A DNA stretch of 64,000 bases from an uncultured Lachnospiraceae bacterium (GTDB lineage: Bacteria > Bacillota > Clostridia > Lachnospirales > Lachnospiraceae): assembly GCA_910585715.1 (NCBI GenBank), contig CAJUEX010000007.1:37645-101644 (forward strand). The letters are read 5' to 3'. The stretch's first letter is position 1, and the number at the start of each line of letters is the position of its first letter. Under the pieces are notes generated by a model that saw only the letters and a program-made list of their open reading frames with translations, was not told where the DNA came from and did no database searches. Position numbers and translations under genes: made by a program. Below are positions 42,007 to 50,600 of the stretch, piece after piece.

Positions 42007-44943
42007 TTATCCTGCAAAATCTTCAAAATATATTTTCAGCAGCTTCTTATCCTCATTCCCTGCCATAAAATATTCCCGAAAGCAGTTCCTTATTTTAGAG
42101 GCGGCAGCGGCATTACCGGCAATGGTTTTTCTAAGCCCCGGAGAAAAACTCAACAGCCATTCCAATTCAAAATTGCTGTAATCAAAGCCTTCCATATCTC
42201 CAAGGAACATTATGCACGCATCTTCCGACTGCCCACAGGCTTCCCGATATTTGTCTTCTAAAAGAATCTTATTGTTTAAATACAGGTTCACCATATCATT
42301 TAACAAAATGGCATACCGATCGGGAAATATGCGCATATTTTTTACCCTGATTTCAGGAAGCGCTTTCCATATTTTCTCTTCGTACTCCTTAGATGGCATT
42401 ATAATTTCATTCATTATCATATCATGGTACAGGAAAAAAGCCTTTTCTCCGGCATTTTTCATGTATTCCTCCAACTGCTTTCTTATCTCTCCCTTCACCT
42501 CTTCATCACAAATCGGATATACCAGCGCCAATATTCCTGTATGCTCCCCTTCCTTCAGCACAGGCATAATGGTATCCTTTTTGCACGTTCCGTATACCTG
42601 CTTAAATATATTCGTTATGTCCCTGATCAGACCCATATAATGCCTTTCTTCTTCCTCTCCCATATTTGCAAGAATAGAAAGAAGCTTTCCAAGCAATTGC
42701 TCCAGAGCCGGTCTTTTCTGCTGTGGCAATTCTTTTTTCTGCCCCCAAAGCCTTTTATGATTATAATGATTGATAATAAAATTTAATATTACTGTTTTTT
42801 GGGTTCTGATCGTAAAACCATCTATCACATTGCTGATTCCCGAAAGAATTTCCTCTGTCAATTCACTGTCTAAATCCAATTTTGCAGCAAATGTCAGGAA
42901 TACAAATATTTTATGCTCGGACAATACTCTTTCATTTTTTTGCAGCAACAGGTTCCGAAAAACAATTCTTAAATATTCTTCACATCCGTCCTCTAATTCA
43001 AAATGCTCAATGGAATATTTTTGCATGACTGCTGTTAATTCCTTCACGCTCCAATACCGCAGAATCAGAAAAATTTCAAAACTCCCCAGCTTATCCGCAT
43101 GAATGTTGGAACTATATTCAGAAAATACGGAATCTCCCTTTGAAACCATATCCCTGCTTCCCACAGAAGAAAGATAGCTTTCCATATATAACTGAAATAT
43201 TTCCCTGCATTCTGCATACCGGTCTGTCATAAGATAATTTTCTTCCAGATAGAAAAAATAATCTTCTATTTTTATACGCATTTTTTTATATGCCGGAATA
43301 TCAGAATGTATAAAATATTTTGTAGCCGCCTCTTCCGTAACCCTTTTTGAACTTTTAAACAGCTCCTGAAACACCTGATAATTTACCTGAAATGTATACA
43401 ATTCCTTTAAAAACTGATTTCCATCGTTTCCTATGTTGGGCACCTTTGAAAAAATTCTTTCCGGTTGTATTTTTTCAACCTCCTTCTTTATCTTTGCCTT
43501 AATTTCATCCTCTACTCTCTCATTTGGACTTTGAATGATTTTTCCAACCCAATAACGATTCATTTCCGCAATAAAGTACCACTGGTATAATTTCCGGCTA
43601 TAGCAGGCGGCGGCTGCCCGTCTTAAATATTGATAAGCATTTACATATTCTTCCAGCCAGTAACAAATATATGCCTGTTCCAAAAACAATTCCGGCGATT
43701 CTTCTGAAAGCATCAGTTCATTTTCTTTCTTCTGTTTGCTAAGGGCAACTTTATCAAACTGGTAGATTGCCCTAAGCCGTTTAAACCGGTCGTCAGCCTT
43801 TGCCGGAATTTGGATTGCATCCCATATCGTTCCGTTTTCCTGTTGTACTAAATTTCCTATTTGACAAACGCTGCTCTTTTTAAGCACATTTTGTATCGCT
43901 TTTACCTTTTCACTGCCGTCTTCTAAGACAAGCTCCCGGATAATCTTTTCAGACTCCCTTTTTTTGCTACTCACATCAACTGCCCACATGGCATGGTTTT
44001 CCACCACAATATTGTACATTCCAAAGCATTTGATTAAATACCTTTGCAGTGTATAGTTCATCCCGCAAAAGGGCCGTAAATAATCATAAATCTCATCAAT
44101 TGCATTTTCCGCCTTTTCGTCCTCTAATATATAATCCAACATTGCCACCACATATTCTGAAGCATGTTCCTTTTGGAAATCTTCCTTTATAAGCTGTGAG
44201 GCATATAACACATTCACCCCCAGATTCTTATAATATTGAAAATCATTCTGATTGTATTTTTGATATGCCTCAAGCATATATGCCCTCTGAAAATTCCTGC
44301 CTAAAATATTTTTTACCCAGTTAAAAAGCTGCTTTAAATCCGGGTCGTTAAAGGAATAGCCTATAAAAAGCACCACATTGCTTGCTATCAGTGATTTTAT
44401 ATAGGTTTCTATCAGTTTGAAATTTTCACTGTAATTTAAATAATCATCTTCTTTCAGCACAAAATTGTTATGTTCAAAATCCCCATGGATTTTAATGACT
44501 TCTTTTTGTGCAGTTTTATATGGCAAATCCTGATTTTGACTTATAATCTGCATAAACTCTCCTTTTTCTGCCGCAGCCTCTTCAATCAGATTATCATAAT
44601 TAGTAGTTATAATTGTGTGCGCATTCAAAGCAACCGTACGCCGGTGAATGTCAGAGGGTTTTAAAGGTTCCTGATAGCGGAATATACGTCTTGCCAGCTC
44701 CACATATTCCTTTTCCCCTCTTGCATTATAGTACAGTTGGGGAATTTTCAGATAATCATCCTGCCGCTCATGCTCTCCCATATGCAGACCTTCCTTAAAG
44801 TTTTCCACTGCCTCTTTCCACAAAGGCATTCCGGATGGAATGGAAGCGCCTGCCCCCACGAAAACCACCAGCTTTCCCTCTTCCCTTGCTTTTCTTAACA
44901 GTCTTCGTTCTTCTTTGTAATACTTCTTATTCAACTGTACCAT
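42007..44943 (-). CDS. SIR2-domain protein with long C-terminal region, candidate anti-phage effector
   Basis: Residues about 25-270 of the 978-residue protein form a SIR2-like NAD-binding domain: LVVFVGAGASIPSGMP, IITTNYDNLIEEA (catalytic Asn-Asp), VIKIHGDFEHNNFV (catalytic His) and VVLFIGYSFNDPDL. The remaining 700 residues look alpha-helical without a recognised family, giving the size and layout of defence-associated sirtuins (DSR-type) that deplete NAD on phage infection. It stands alone behind its own promoter, next to an XRE/ImmA/PIN operon. SIR2 domain is clear; the defence role is inference. Confidence 0.8.
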   Translation of the reverse strand: MVQLNKKYYKEERRLLRKAREEGKLVVFVGAGASIPSGMPLWKEAVENFKEGLHMGEHERQDDYLKIPQLYYNARGEKEYVELARRIFRYQEPLKPSDIHRRTVALNAHTIITTNYDNLIEEAAAEKGEFMQIISQNQDLPYKTAQKEVIKIHGDFEHNNFVLKEDDYLNYSENFKLIETYIKSLIASNVVLFIGYSFNDPDLKQLFNWVKNILGRNFQRAYMLEAYQKYNQNDFQYYKNLGVNVLYASQLIKEDFQKEHASEYVVAMLDYILEDEKAENAIDEIYDYLRPFCGMNYTLQRYLIKCFGMYNIVVENHAMWAVDVSSKKRESEKIIRELVLEDGSEKVKAIQNVLKKSSVCQIGNLVQQENGTIWDAIQIPAKADDRFKRLRAIYQFDKVALSKQKKENELMLSEESPELFLEQAYICYWLEEYVNAYQYLRRAAAACYSRKLYQWYFIAEMNRYWVGKIIQSPNERVEDEIKAKIKKEVEKIQPERIFSKVPNIGNDGNQFLKELYTFQVNYQVFQELFKSSKRVTEEAATKYFIHSDIPAYKKMRIKIEDYFFYLEENYLMTDRYAECREIFQLYMESYLSSVGSRDMVSKGDSVFSEYSSNIHADKLGSFEIFLILRYWSVKELTAVMQKYSIEHFELEDGCEEYLRIVFRNLLLQKNERVLSEHKIFVFLTFAAKLDLDSELTEEILSGISNVIDGFTIRTQKTVILNFIINHYNHKRLWGQKKELPQQKRPALEQLLGKLLSILANMGEEEERHYMGLIRDITNIFKQVYGTCKKDTIMPVLKEGEHTGILALVYPICDEEVKGEIRKQLEEYMKNAGEKAFFLYHDMIMNEIIMPSKEYEEKIWKALPEIRVKNMRIFPDRYAILLNDMVNLYLNNKILLEDKYREACGQSEDACIMFLGDMEGFDYSNFELEWLLSFSPGLRKTIAGNAAAASKIRNCFREYFMAGNEDKKLLKIYFEDFAG

Positions 44944-45022
44944 ATAAAATTTCTCCTTCCACCATGTCTGTATTTACAGTTATCTCTTTCCCCGTTTTTC
45001 CAGATAAATACTTTATTTTCAC

Positions 45023-45050
45023 TTTATACCAACCGTTTAAATCCGTCAAA
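45023..45050 (-). promoter_or_regulatory. Promoter of the SIR2 gene
   Basis: On the minus strand TTTGAC/TTGACG (45044-45050) and TATAAA (45023-45028) have 15-16 bases between them, about 80 bases before the SIR2 start, which itself has GGAAGGAG upstream. Confidence 0.6.
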
Positions 45051-45108
45051 TACCTTTCAGAAAATACATTTTAGGTTCATTGGGGAATAAACAAAGAAAT
45101 CTGACTGC

Positions 45109-45160
45109 AAAAAAAGACCTTCAAACTGACTTATACATGTTTTATGCCGGTTTGAAGGTC
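45109..45160 (-). terminator. Intrinsic terminator downstream of the PIN-domain gene
   Basis: On the minus strand GACCTTCAAAC and GTTTGAAGGTC pair perfectly (11 bp, loop of 23) and are followed by T7. It should end the XRE/ImmA/PIN transcript before the SIR2 promoter. The stretch from 45161 to 45398 is very AT-rich and shows no gene. Confidence 0.8.
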
Positions 45161-45398
45161 AAAAGGTTACAAAATTATTTATTCTATGTTATTTGTTAAA
45201 GTTATTTTCTTATTTAGTTTCTATTCTTACCAAGTATATGTTCTTGCTCTCTTTTATTATAATATAAAGTATGATTGATCTTTTAGCACTTATTTTATTT
45301 AAAATTATTGTTTTCTAACGCTTATTTCTCTTAATATTTTTAAGCTTTGATTTCTTTAAGATATAATTATTAAAATATAATATGTAAACAACATTCAT

Positions 45399-45971
45399 TT
45401 ACAGCTTCTGCAAATACTCCTGATAAGTATCATACGGAAGTCTTCGCCCATGCTGTACCATCTTTTTCCAAAGCCCGTCCGCTCTGTTTTCAGTGATAAT
45501 GCTATGTTCCTCTGCATAGTGGATAATATCCGGAACAGTCCACAGTTCTAAATGATAGTCGGCAACTGCCTTTTCCACATCACGCAGGTTATTGCTTGCA
45601 ATTGCAGACCCGGGAGTATGAATTGCCAGACTCAATGCTGCCGATTCCCCGTCTCCCAGCCCCTGCCGGTTCTTAAAATTCATATAGGTGTCAAACACCT
45701 CTGTTTCAAGCATGATATCCTCTGTATATATCGTCCCCTTTCTGATTTCAGCCTCTATTGGCTTTGCAAGCAATTGTCTTGTTGCATCCGTAGCTTTCAG
45801 CTCATCCAGTACAACAAGCGGAATCACCGGCTTATACCCCTTGTGCGCAAATACATCTAAAACTGTCTTAAATGAATTGACACACAAGAAAGAACTGAGC
45901 ACATCCGTATCATTGAATATGACACGGTTTTGCCGAACCGACTCCTTTCCCATGCCCTGATACTCAGTCAT
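45399..45971 (-). CDS. PIN-like domain protein, putative RNase toxin
   Basis: The 190-residue protein shows the PIN arrangement of acidic residues: IFNDTDVLSSFL near residue 20, VIPLVVLDELKA, GLGDGESAALSLA and AIASNNLRDVEKA. PIN domains are metal-dependent ribonucleases and are often toxins. Its start overlaps the end of the ImmA/IrrE-type gene by eight bases. It may be the effector of a three-gene system, but the pairing with a protease rather than a conventional small antitoxin is unusual. Confidence 0.78.
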   Translation of the reverse strand: MTEYQGMGKESVRQNRVIFNDTDVLSSFLCVNSFKTVLDVFAHKGYKPVIPLVVLDELKATDATRQLLAKPIEAEIRKGTIYTEDIMLETEVFDTYMNFKNRQGLGDGESAALSLAIHTPGSAIASNNLRDVEKAVADYHLELWTVPDIIHYAEEHSIITENRADGLWKKMVQHGRRLPYDTYQEYLQKL

Positions 45972-46719
45972 TGTACATCACTCCCCTTTCCAATATTTTG
46001 AGTCTGTTGTCCATAAATGCTTCTCTGGCAAATTGACCGTATCGGCTCTCACTCAGGGCTTCTGTATCCTTTAAAAGCTCCATCAGCTGTATATACTGCC
46101 CGTCAACCATGTATTGTCTCAGCCCCTCACCTGGCTGATATAATTCCGGCTCTGCCACACTGATTGTCTTTAATGCCCTTTGAACGTCTACGCACTTTAA
46201 TATTTCATATTCATCACGGGTAATCCGCTTTTCCTGATATAATCTCACAATGACCGCCATAAAGCTCATCCGGTAATACTGGCTCAGCAAAAAGACCTGT
46301 TCCTCATCCCATCGTTCCACGCGCTGCTGCCCAATATACCATTCCAACCCATCGTAGGGCATCAGAAAATAGGAGGCAAATTTATCGGCTTCCATCTCGC
46401 TTTCGCTCTTTTTGTCATCATAGCCGCTGGTACAAATAGTACCCGTGCAAATCTGCTCCACCTCAATATGGTACAGCTCATGAGCTGCCGAGAACCTCTG
46501 CCTTCCAAGAGACATGGCGGTATTGACTGCAATGATTTTGGAATCTGCTTCCAGAATAGACATGCCGCTTATATCTGCCGTGAATACCATTCGTATCAAC
46601 GTGTACTCCGGACAATTTAGAAGCGCATTTGTAACAGCAATCGGCTGTCTGTTGTCATATCCAAACATGCTCCTGACCTTAACCGCCTCGGCATTTAACT
46701 GAATATCTGATTTCAACAC
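45964..46719 (-). CDS. ImmA/IrrE-family metallopeptidase
   Basis: The 251-residue protein holds the zinc site FSAAHELYHIEVEQ (HEXXH) and EMEADKFASYFLMP (distal acidic ligand), the standard pattern of ImmA/IrrE peptidases that cleave XRE-family repressors or antitoxins. The next two helices likely form the substrate-facing domain. It overlaps the XRE gene end by seven bases and the PIN gene start by eight, so the three genes form one translationally coupled operon. Confidence 0.9.
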   Translation of the reverse strand: MLKSDIQLNAEAVKVRSMFGYDNRQPIAVTNALLNCPEYTLIRMVFTADISGMSILEADSKIIAVNTAMSLGRQRFSAAHELYHIEVEQICTGTICTSGYDDKKSESEMEADKFASYFLMPYDGLEWYIGQQRVERWDEEQVFLLSQYYRMSFMAVIVRLYQEKRITRDEYEILKCVDVQRALKTISVAEPELYQPGEGLRQYMVDGQYIQLMELLKDTEALSESRYGQFAREAFMDNRLKILERGVMYND

Positions 46720-47072
46720 CTCACCTCCGTTTCTGCCAGCTTCTTTAATGTGCGGAGATTCAACGCTATCTTCTGGACCTTTGCAATGGCATCCAAATCC
46801 TCATTCTTCAAATCCTTTGCCCGGTATGCGATTGCAATGGGTTCAAATTTACTTTCACCCAAAAGCACATTCATGTCACATCCAAAAAGCCTGCATGCCC
46901 GTTCTAACGGCGCTGCTCCGATACTTCTCTCCCCCTTTTCAAATTTGGCAATCAGACTGCGGTCAATTCCTAAAAACTCCGCGACCTGACTCTGTGTGAA
47001 ATTTAACTGAGTCCTGATTTCCTTAAAACGTATTCCTGTGTTCCTCATCCTTTCCATATTTTTTATTTCCAT
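46713..47072 (-). CDS. XRE-family helix-turn-helix regulator
   Basis: The 119-residue protein has an HTH at about 15-70: FKEIRTQLNFTQSQVAEFLGIDRSLIAKFEKGER. The C-terminal half is helical and may mediate dimerisation or contact the peptidase. It is the first gene of the XRE/ImmA/PIN operon and is the obvious candidate to bind the palindromes at its own promoter. Confidence 0.88.
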   Translation of the reverse strand: MEIKNMERMRNTGIRFKEIRTQLNFTQSQVAEFLGIDRSLIAKFEKGERSIGAAPLERACRLFGCDMNVLLGESKFEPIAIAYRAKDLKNEDLDAIAKVQKIALNLRTLKKLAETEVRC

Positions 47073-47116
47073 CCAATATCACCCTCCTAATGAGCCTTGA
47101 TACATGTTCTATCATT

Positions 47117-47145
47117 AGTATATGCAGATTTGTCACAAAATGCAA
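47117..47145 (-). promoter_or_regulatory. Promoter of the XRE/ImmA/PIN operon
   Basis: On the minus strand TTGCAT (47140-47145) and TATACT (47117-47122) are exactly 17 bases apart, about 45 bases upstream of the XRE start codon. A palindromic operator fills the spacer. Confidence 0.75.
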
Positions 47146-47173
47146 CATAAAAATCATAAAAAATGTGACATTT
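47129..47173. promoter_or_regulatory. Two palindromic operator candidates
   Basis: TTTGTCACAAA (47129-47139) and AAATGTGACATTT (47161-47173) are each perfect palindromes around one central base and share the core TGTSACA. Their centres are 33 bases apart, about three helical turns. One lies between -10 and -35 and the other just upstream, so binding by the XRE protein would repress the operon. Confidence 0.75.
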
Positions 47174-47177
47174 GTTA

Positions 47178-47652
47178 TAGTTCAGCCTGCAAGTTTTGGA
47201 TTTGAGGACGCAGGAGGGGCAAGGTAGATATAAACACAGCTTTAGAAATATTTGCCAGAATTTTGGCATCAAACAATTTGTACCCCAAATAAGCATTATG
47301 GCATTACGATACACAGTAGGAACCGGCAGAACATATAGTAGTCTTCGAGGCCTTATAAAAACGCCAGCGCTTAGCGAGGTATTTTCGAGCTAAGGAACTG
47401 TTTAAAAATAATTTTTCAATAGTGCGCAGGATTTTTCTTCGAGAGTGCCACTGGAAAATCAGGCGCATAGCGGGCTATGTAACTGATTTCCCAGTGGTGC
47501 TATCGGAGAAAAAGACAAGCAATATGAAAAGTTATTTTTGAACAGTTCCTTAGCACTGTTGCGTTTTTATCAGAGCGGGAGCGTGCCCCGAAGACTACTA
47601 TATGTTCTGCCAGTTCCTACGTCCTCAAATCCAAAACCCGCAGGCTGAACGG
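47178..47652. repeat. Palindromic repeat, copy D, enlarged by a nested element
   Basis: It carries the arms (TTCAGCCTGC / GCAGGCTGAA, GGATTTGAGGACG / CGTCCTCAAATCC) and the core (CTTATAAAAACGCCAGCGCT). Two additions make it longer than B and C: about 110 unrelated bases in the left arm (about 47212-47320) and the nested element at 47392-47550. It spans most of the gap between the 2639-aa gene and the XRE promoter. A 65-codon plus frame here (47196-47393) has no ribosome site and is not taken as a gene. Confidence 0.8.
47392..47550. mobile_element. MITE-like element nested in palindromic repeat D
   Basis: The 159-bp insert interrupts GAGCT^TAGCAC of the repeat core cleanly. Its ends match as inverted repeats (AGGAACTGTTTAAAAATAAT versus AGGAACTGTTCAAAAATAAC), about 25 bases with few mismatches. 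Inside are more palindromes (CCACTGGAAAATCAG / CTGATTTCCCAGTGG). No coding capacity. No clear target duplication beyond one or two bases. Confidence 0.7.
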
Positions 47653-47698
47653 CTGCACCAGATTTGCCGTGGCAATTCAGACAGCAGGATTCTAAACT

Positions 47699-50600
47699 CT
47701 AAACTTTAAACTCCAAATCCGTAAACTCCGCCAGATTCCGATTGTCATCTTCCAAGGCAAACAGCGTTAAATGCACCTGGACAATCAATCCTTTGTCCGC
47801 TGCGACAGATTTATCAAATCTTTCTTCCAGCCACGCTTTCACCTGCTCATAAATACGTCCTATCTGTTCTTCCCTGTAACCCGGGGCAATATCCGGAGCA
47901 TATAAAACCGGAAGATAACTATAAATAATCTCTTCCCCATATAGAGAAACCGGAGCCTTACAGTATACTTCCATAACAGCTTTTCCAAAGCCTTCGCAAA
48001 GACTTAAAAGCCTGCCGGCAAAGTTTTCTCTCTCAAAGCTTCCCAAATCCATAATCCTTTTTTGCTTCAAAAACGGCAGCAGCTCATCCGGAAAAGTGGT
48101 TTCCTCAGATTCATAAATAAATCTTTCATCTCCTTCTGCAATGCTCTGATTTCTGGTTACTGAAATACGGGCATTTATCCGGTTCAAGTTCCTGATATCA
48201 AAATCGGCGGCTGAAACAAGGAATTCATATGGTTCTGCCAGCTCATCCGGCAAAATATAGAAATTTTCTTCCCCTTTTTCAAGGGCACAATACTCCCCGT
48301 TCCGGATTTTCATGCTGATTTCCAGATTATCGGGAGCAATATTGGATTCCAGCAGCAAAAGCCTTTTTTTCTCAAAATCAAGAGAAATACGTATTTTTAA
48401 TTCCTCCTGACATATTCCTGCCTGCATCTGCCAGGTGCCATAACTCCAGCTATTGCAAATCTTCCTGCAGCATTCTGACAGCCTGTCCTTTAATTCCGTA
48501 TCCACAAGCAGCCTGTCCCTTAAATATCTGTATTGTACCATGGCATATAGGAACTGTTCATCCATGTCCCTCAGCCTGCTTTTATTTTCCGGCAAAAGGC
48601 GCAGGGTCAGAATATCCTGCTCAGCTGTCTGATGGACAAACGATACCCTGTATTTCCATTTGCAAAAATCGTCTTCTTTTACTTCTTCATCCGCATATCC
48701 GTGGTCATACTCCTGACTTTTTAATACAGGCAGCTTTGGAAACCTCTTATAAGGAAGATTTCCTTCTATTGTCTGCAGGCTGATTCCCTGCTCCTGAACT
48801 GTGAGAAAATCGTAAAACTCTTCTCCCTCAATTTCCCAGTCGGTAAATGTCAGCTGCAGATTTGTATTGATATGCATCTGTTTTGATACATCTGCTGCCT
48901 TGATTCCCACCGGCAGTATGCCGCCGGATTTTATGCTGCCGGGTTTTAAGGTAAGCCCGTCCCTGTCCGCTGCCGCGCTGAAGCACCATGCCGTTTTGGA
49001 AGGTGCAGCCATTTTTGAGCGTAAAAGGATAACTCCATCCATTCCCCGCCCGGTATAGAGATTTTGCAGCATAAGATTTTTATAGTAGTCGGCTGCCTGG
49101 TTTCTAAATGGTTCCTCTTTCATACCATTGCTGATTTTGACCACGCCGGAAGCAATTGCTTCTGCAAGCTCCTTTTTTACGGCCAGTAAATCCTCACAGG
49201 TATCCCTGTCTTCCCCATAAATGGAGTCCGGCTTTAAAAAGCCCTCCAGATCCATTAAAAAATCATCCGCCCATACTTCCATATCAACATCATAATAGGA
49301 CACAGTTTGCTCCGTTCCCTTTTCATCCAGCACCGGAATATCCTTTAATTGAAGCAGCCTGTTGGCAAGGGGCTGCAGGGTCCATATTTCATAACCGGTA
49401 AAAGCAGGTTCTCCCGGCGGCACGAAAAACAGCTGCCCGTCCCTGCCCCTGACAGCAAGATAGTTTTTATTGATTTTCTCCTTATCCTCGCCAATTGCCG
49501 TGGCAACCCGCAATACTTCCGTTTCTTCTCTGCTTCCCTCCAGAATATGGGAAAGAAGCTCTCTCTTTCTTTCCAGACAAAAGAAAGCCTTTAATTCCCT
49601 GATTTCTTCTCCTCCTTCAAAGGGCAGCCTGTAAATAACTGTTTCCGGCATCTTTTCTTCATACAAAGCTTTTACATACTGCTGCAAAGGGGTTTTCTCC
49701 ACCTGAATTTCCTTTCCGCACAGTTCAATAAAGCACTGTACATCTTCACATTGCAGCTGCCAGAAGGCAAGGCGCAGATTTTCATTTCGTCCCGTTTCAT
49801 CTGCAGATGCCTTTTCCTCCCGGAACAGCTCCTGCCCTGCCTCCTCCACATACCGGAAAGTAACAGAAAATACATAGCCTTCTTCTGTTTTTTCCAAATC
49901 ATATGTACATTTTGTATGGGGATATACGGTAACGGGAAGCAGCGGGTCCGTATAGCCATAGGGGATTTCCCATGTCTGCCCCAGTGCGCTTTTATTGCCT
50001 AAAATATCAATCATGCGAAAATCCATTTTCAGACTGCTGCCTCCTGCAATGCCTCCGTATGGATTTTCACCCTGGCCTTTTGCAAAGCAATAAGCAGGCA
50101 CTATCTGGCTGTATCCGGTGCCTTCCTCTGTTTCCTGGGCAATAACAGGACGGCTTTCATTGCTTGCCAGAAAGCTTTCATTTTCCAGTACCTGATAGCC
50201 CAGCATCTGATATTGTTCCTGAATTTCGCTTTTGTCCTTTTCCTCTTCCATATAAAAAGCAAAGGTGCCCGGCTCATAAGCGTAAACCGATATTTCCTCT
50301 TCTGTCAGCACAACCGGGTGGGAGTCCTTTGTAATGCCTTCCTGCACAATTTTTATTCCATCGGCCCGCTCCTTTGTCTGCACCCATAAAATCAAATCCA
50401 TCCTTCCCTCTTGCAGAATCTGCCTCTCTTCCAGATGAAATTTTAAATAATAGCCTCTGGCATTTACCATGGCGGCATCTTTTAATAACAGGAGAAATTG
50501 CTTTTTATCAGTTAAATATGCACTGTTCTCATAAATCCTGCCTTCTGTGAAAGAAGCCCTTCTCCCGGCTCTTTGGGTCATAAGCTCCGGCTTCTCCACC

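Noticed and set aside
47196..47393. 65-codon plus-strand ORF within repeat D
   Set aside because: It lies in palindromic repeat sequence with no ribosome site or recognisable motif.
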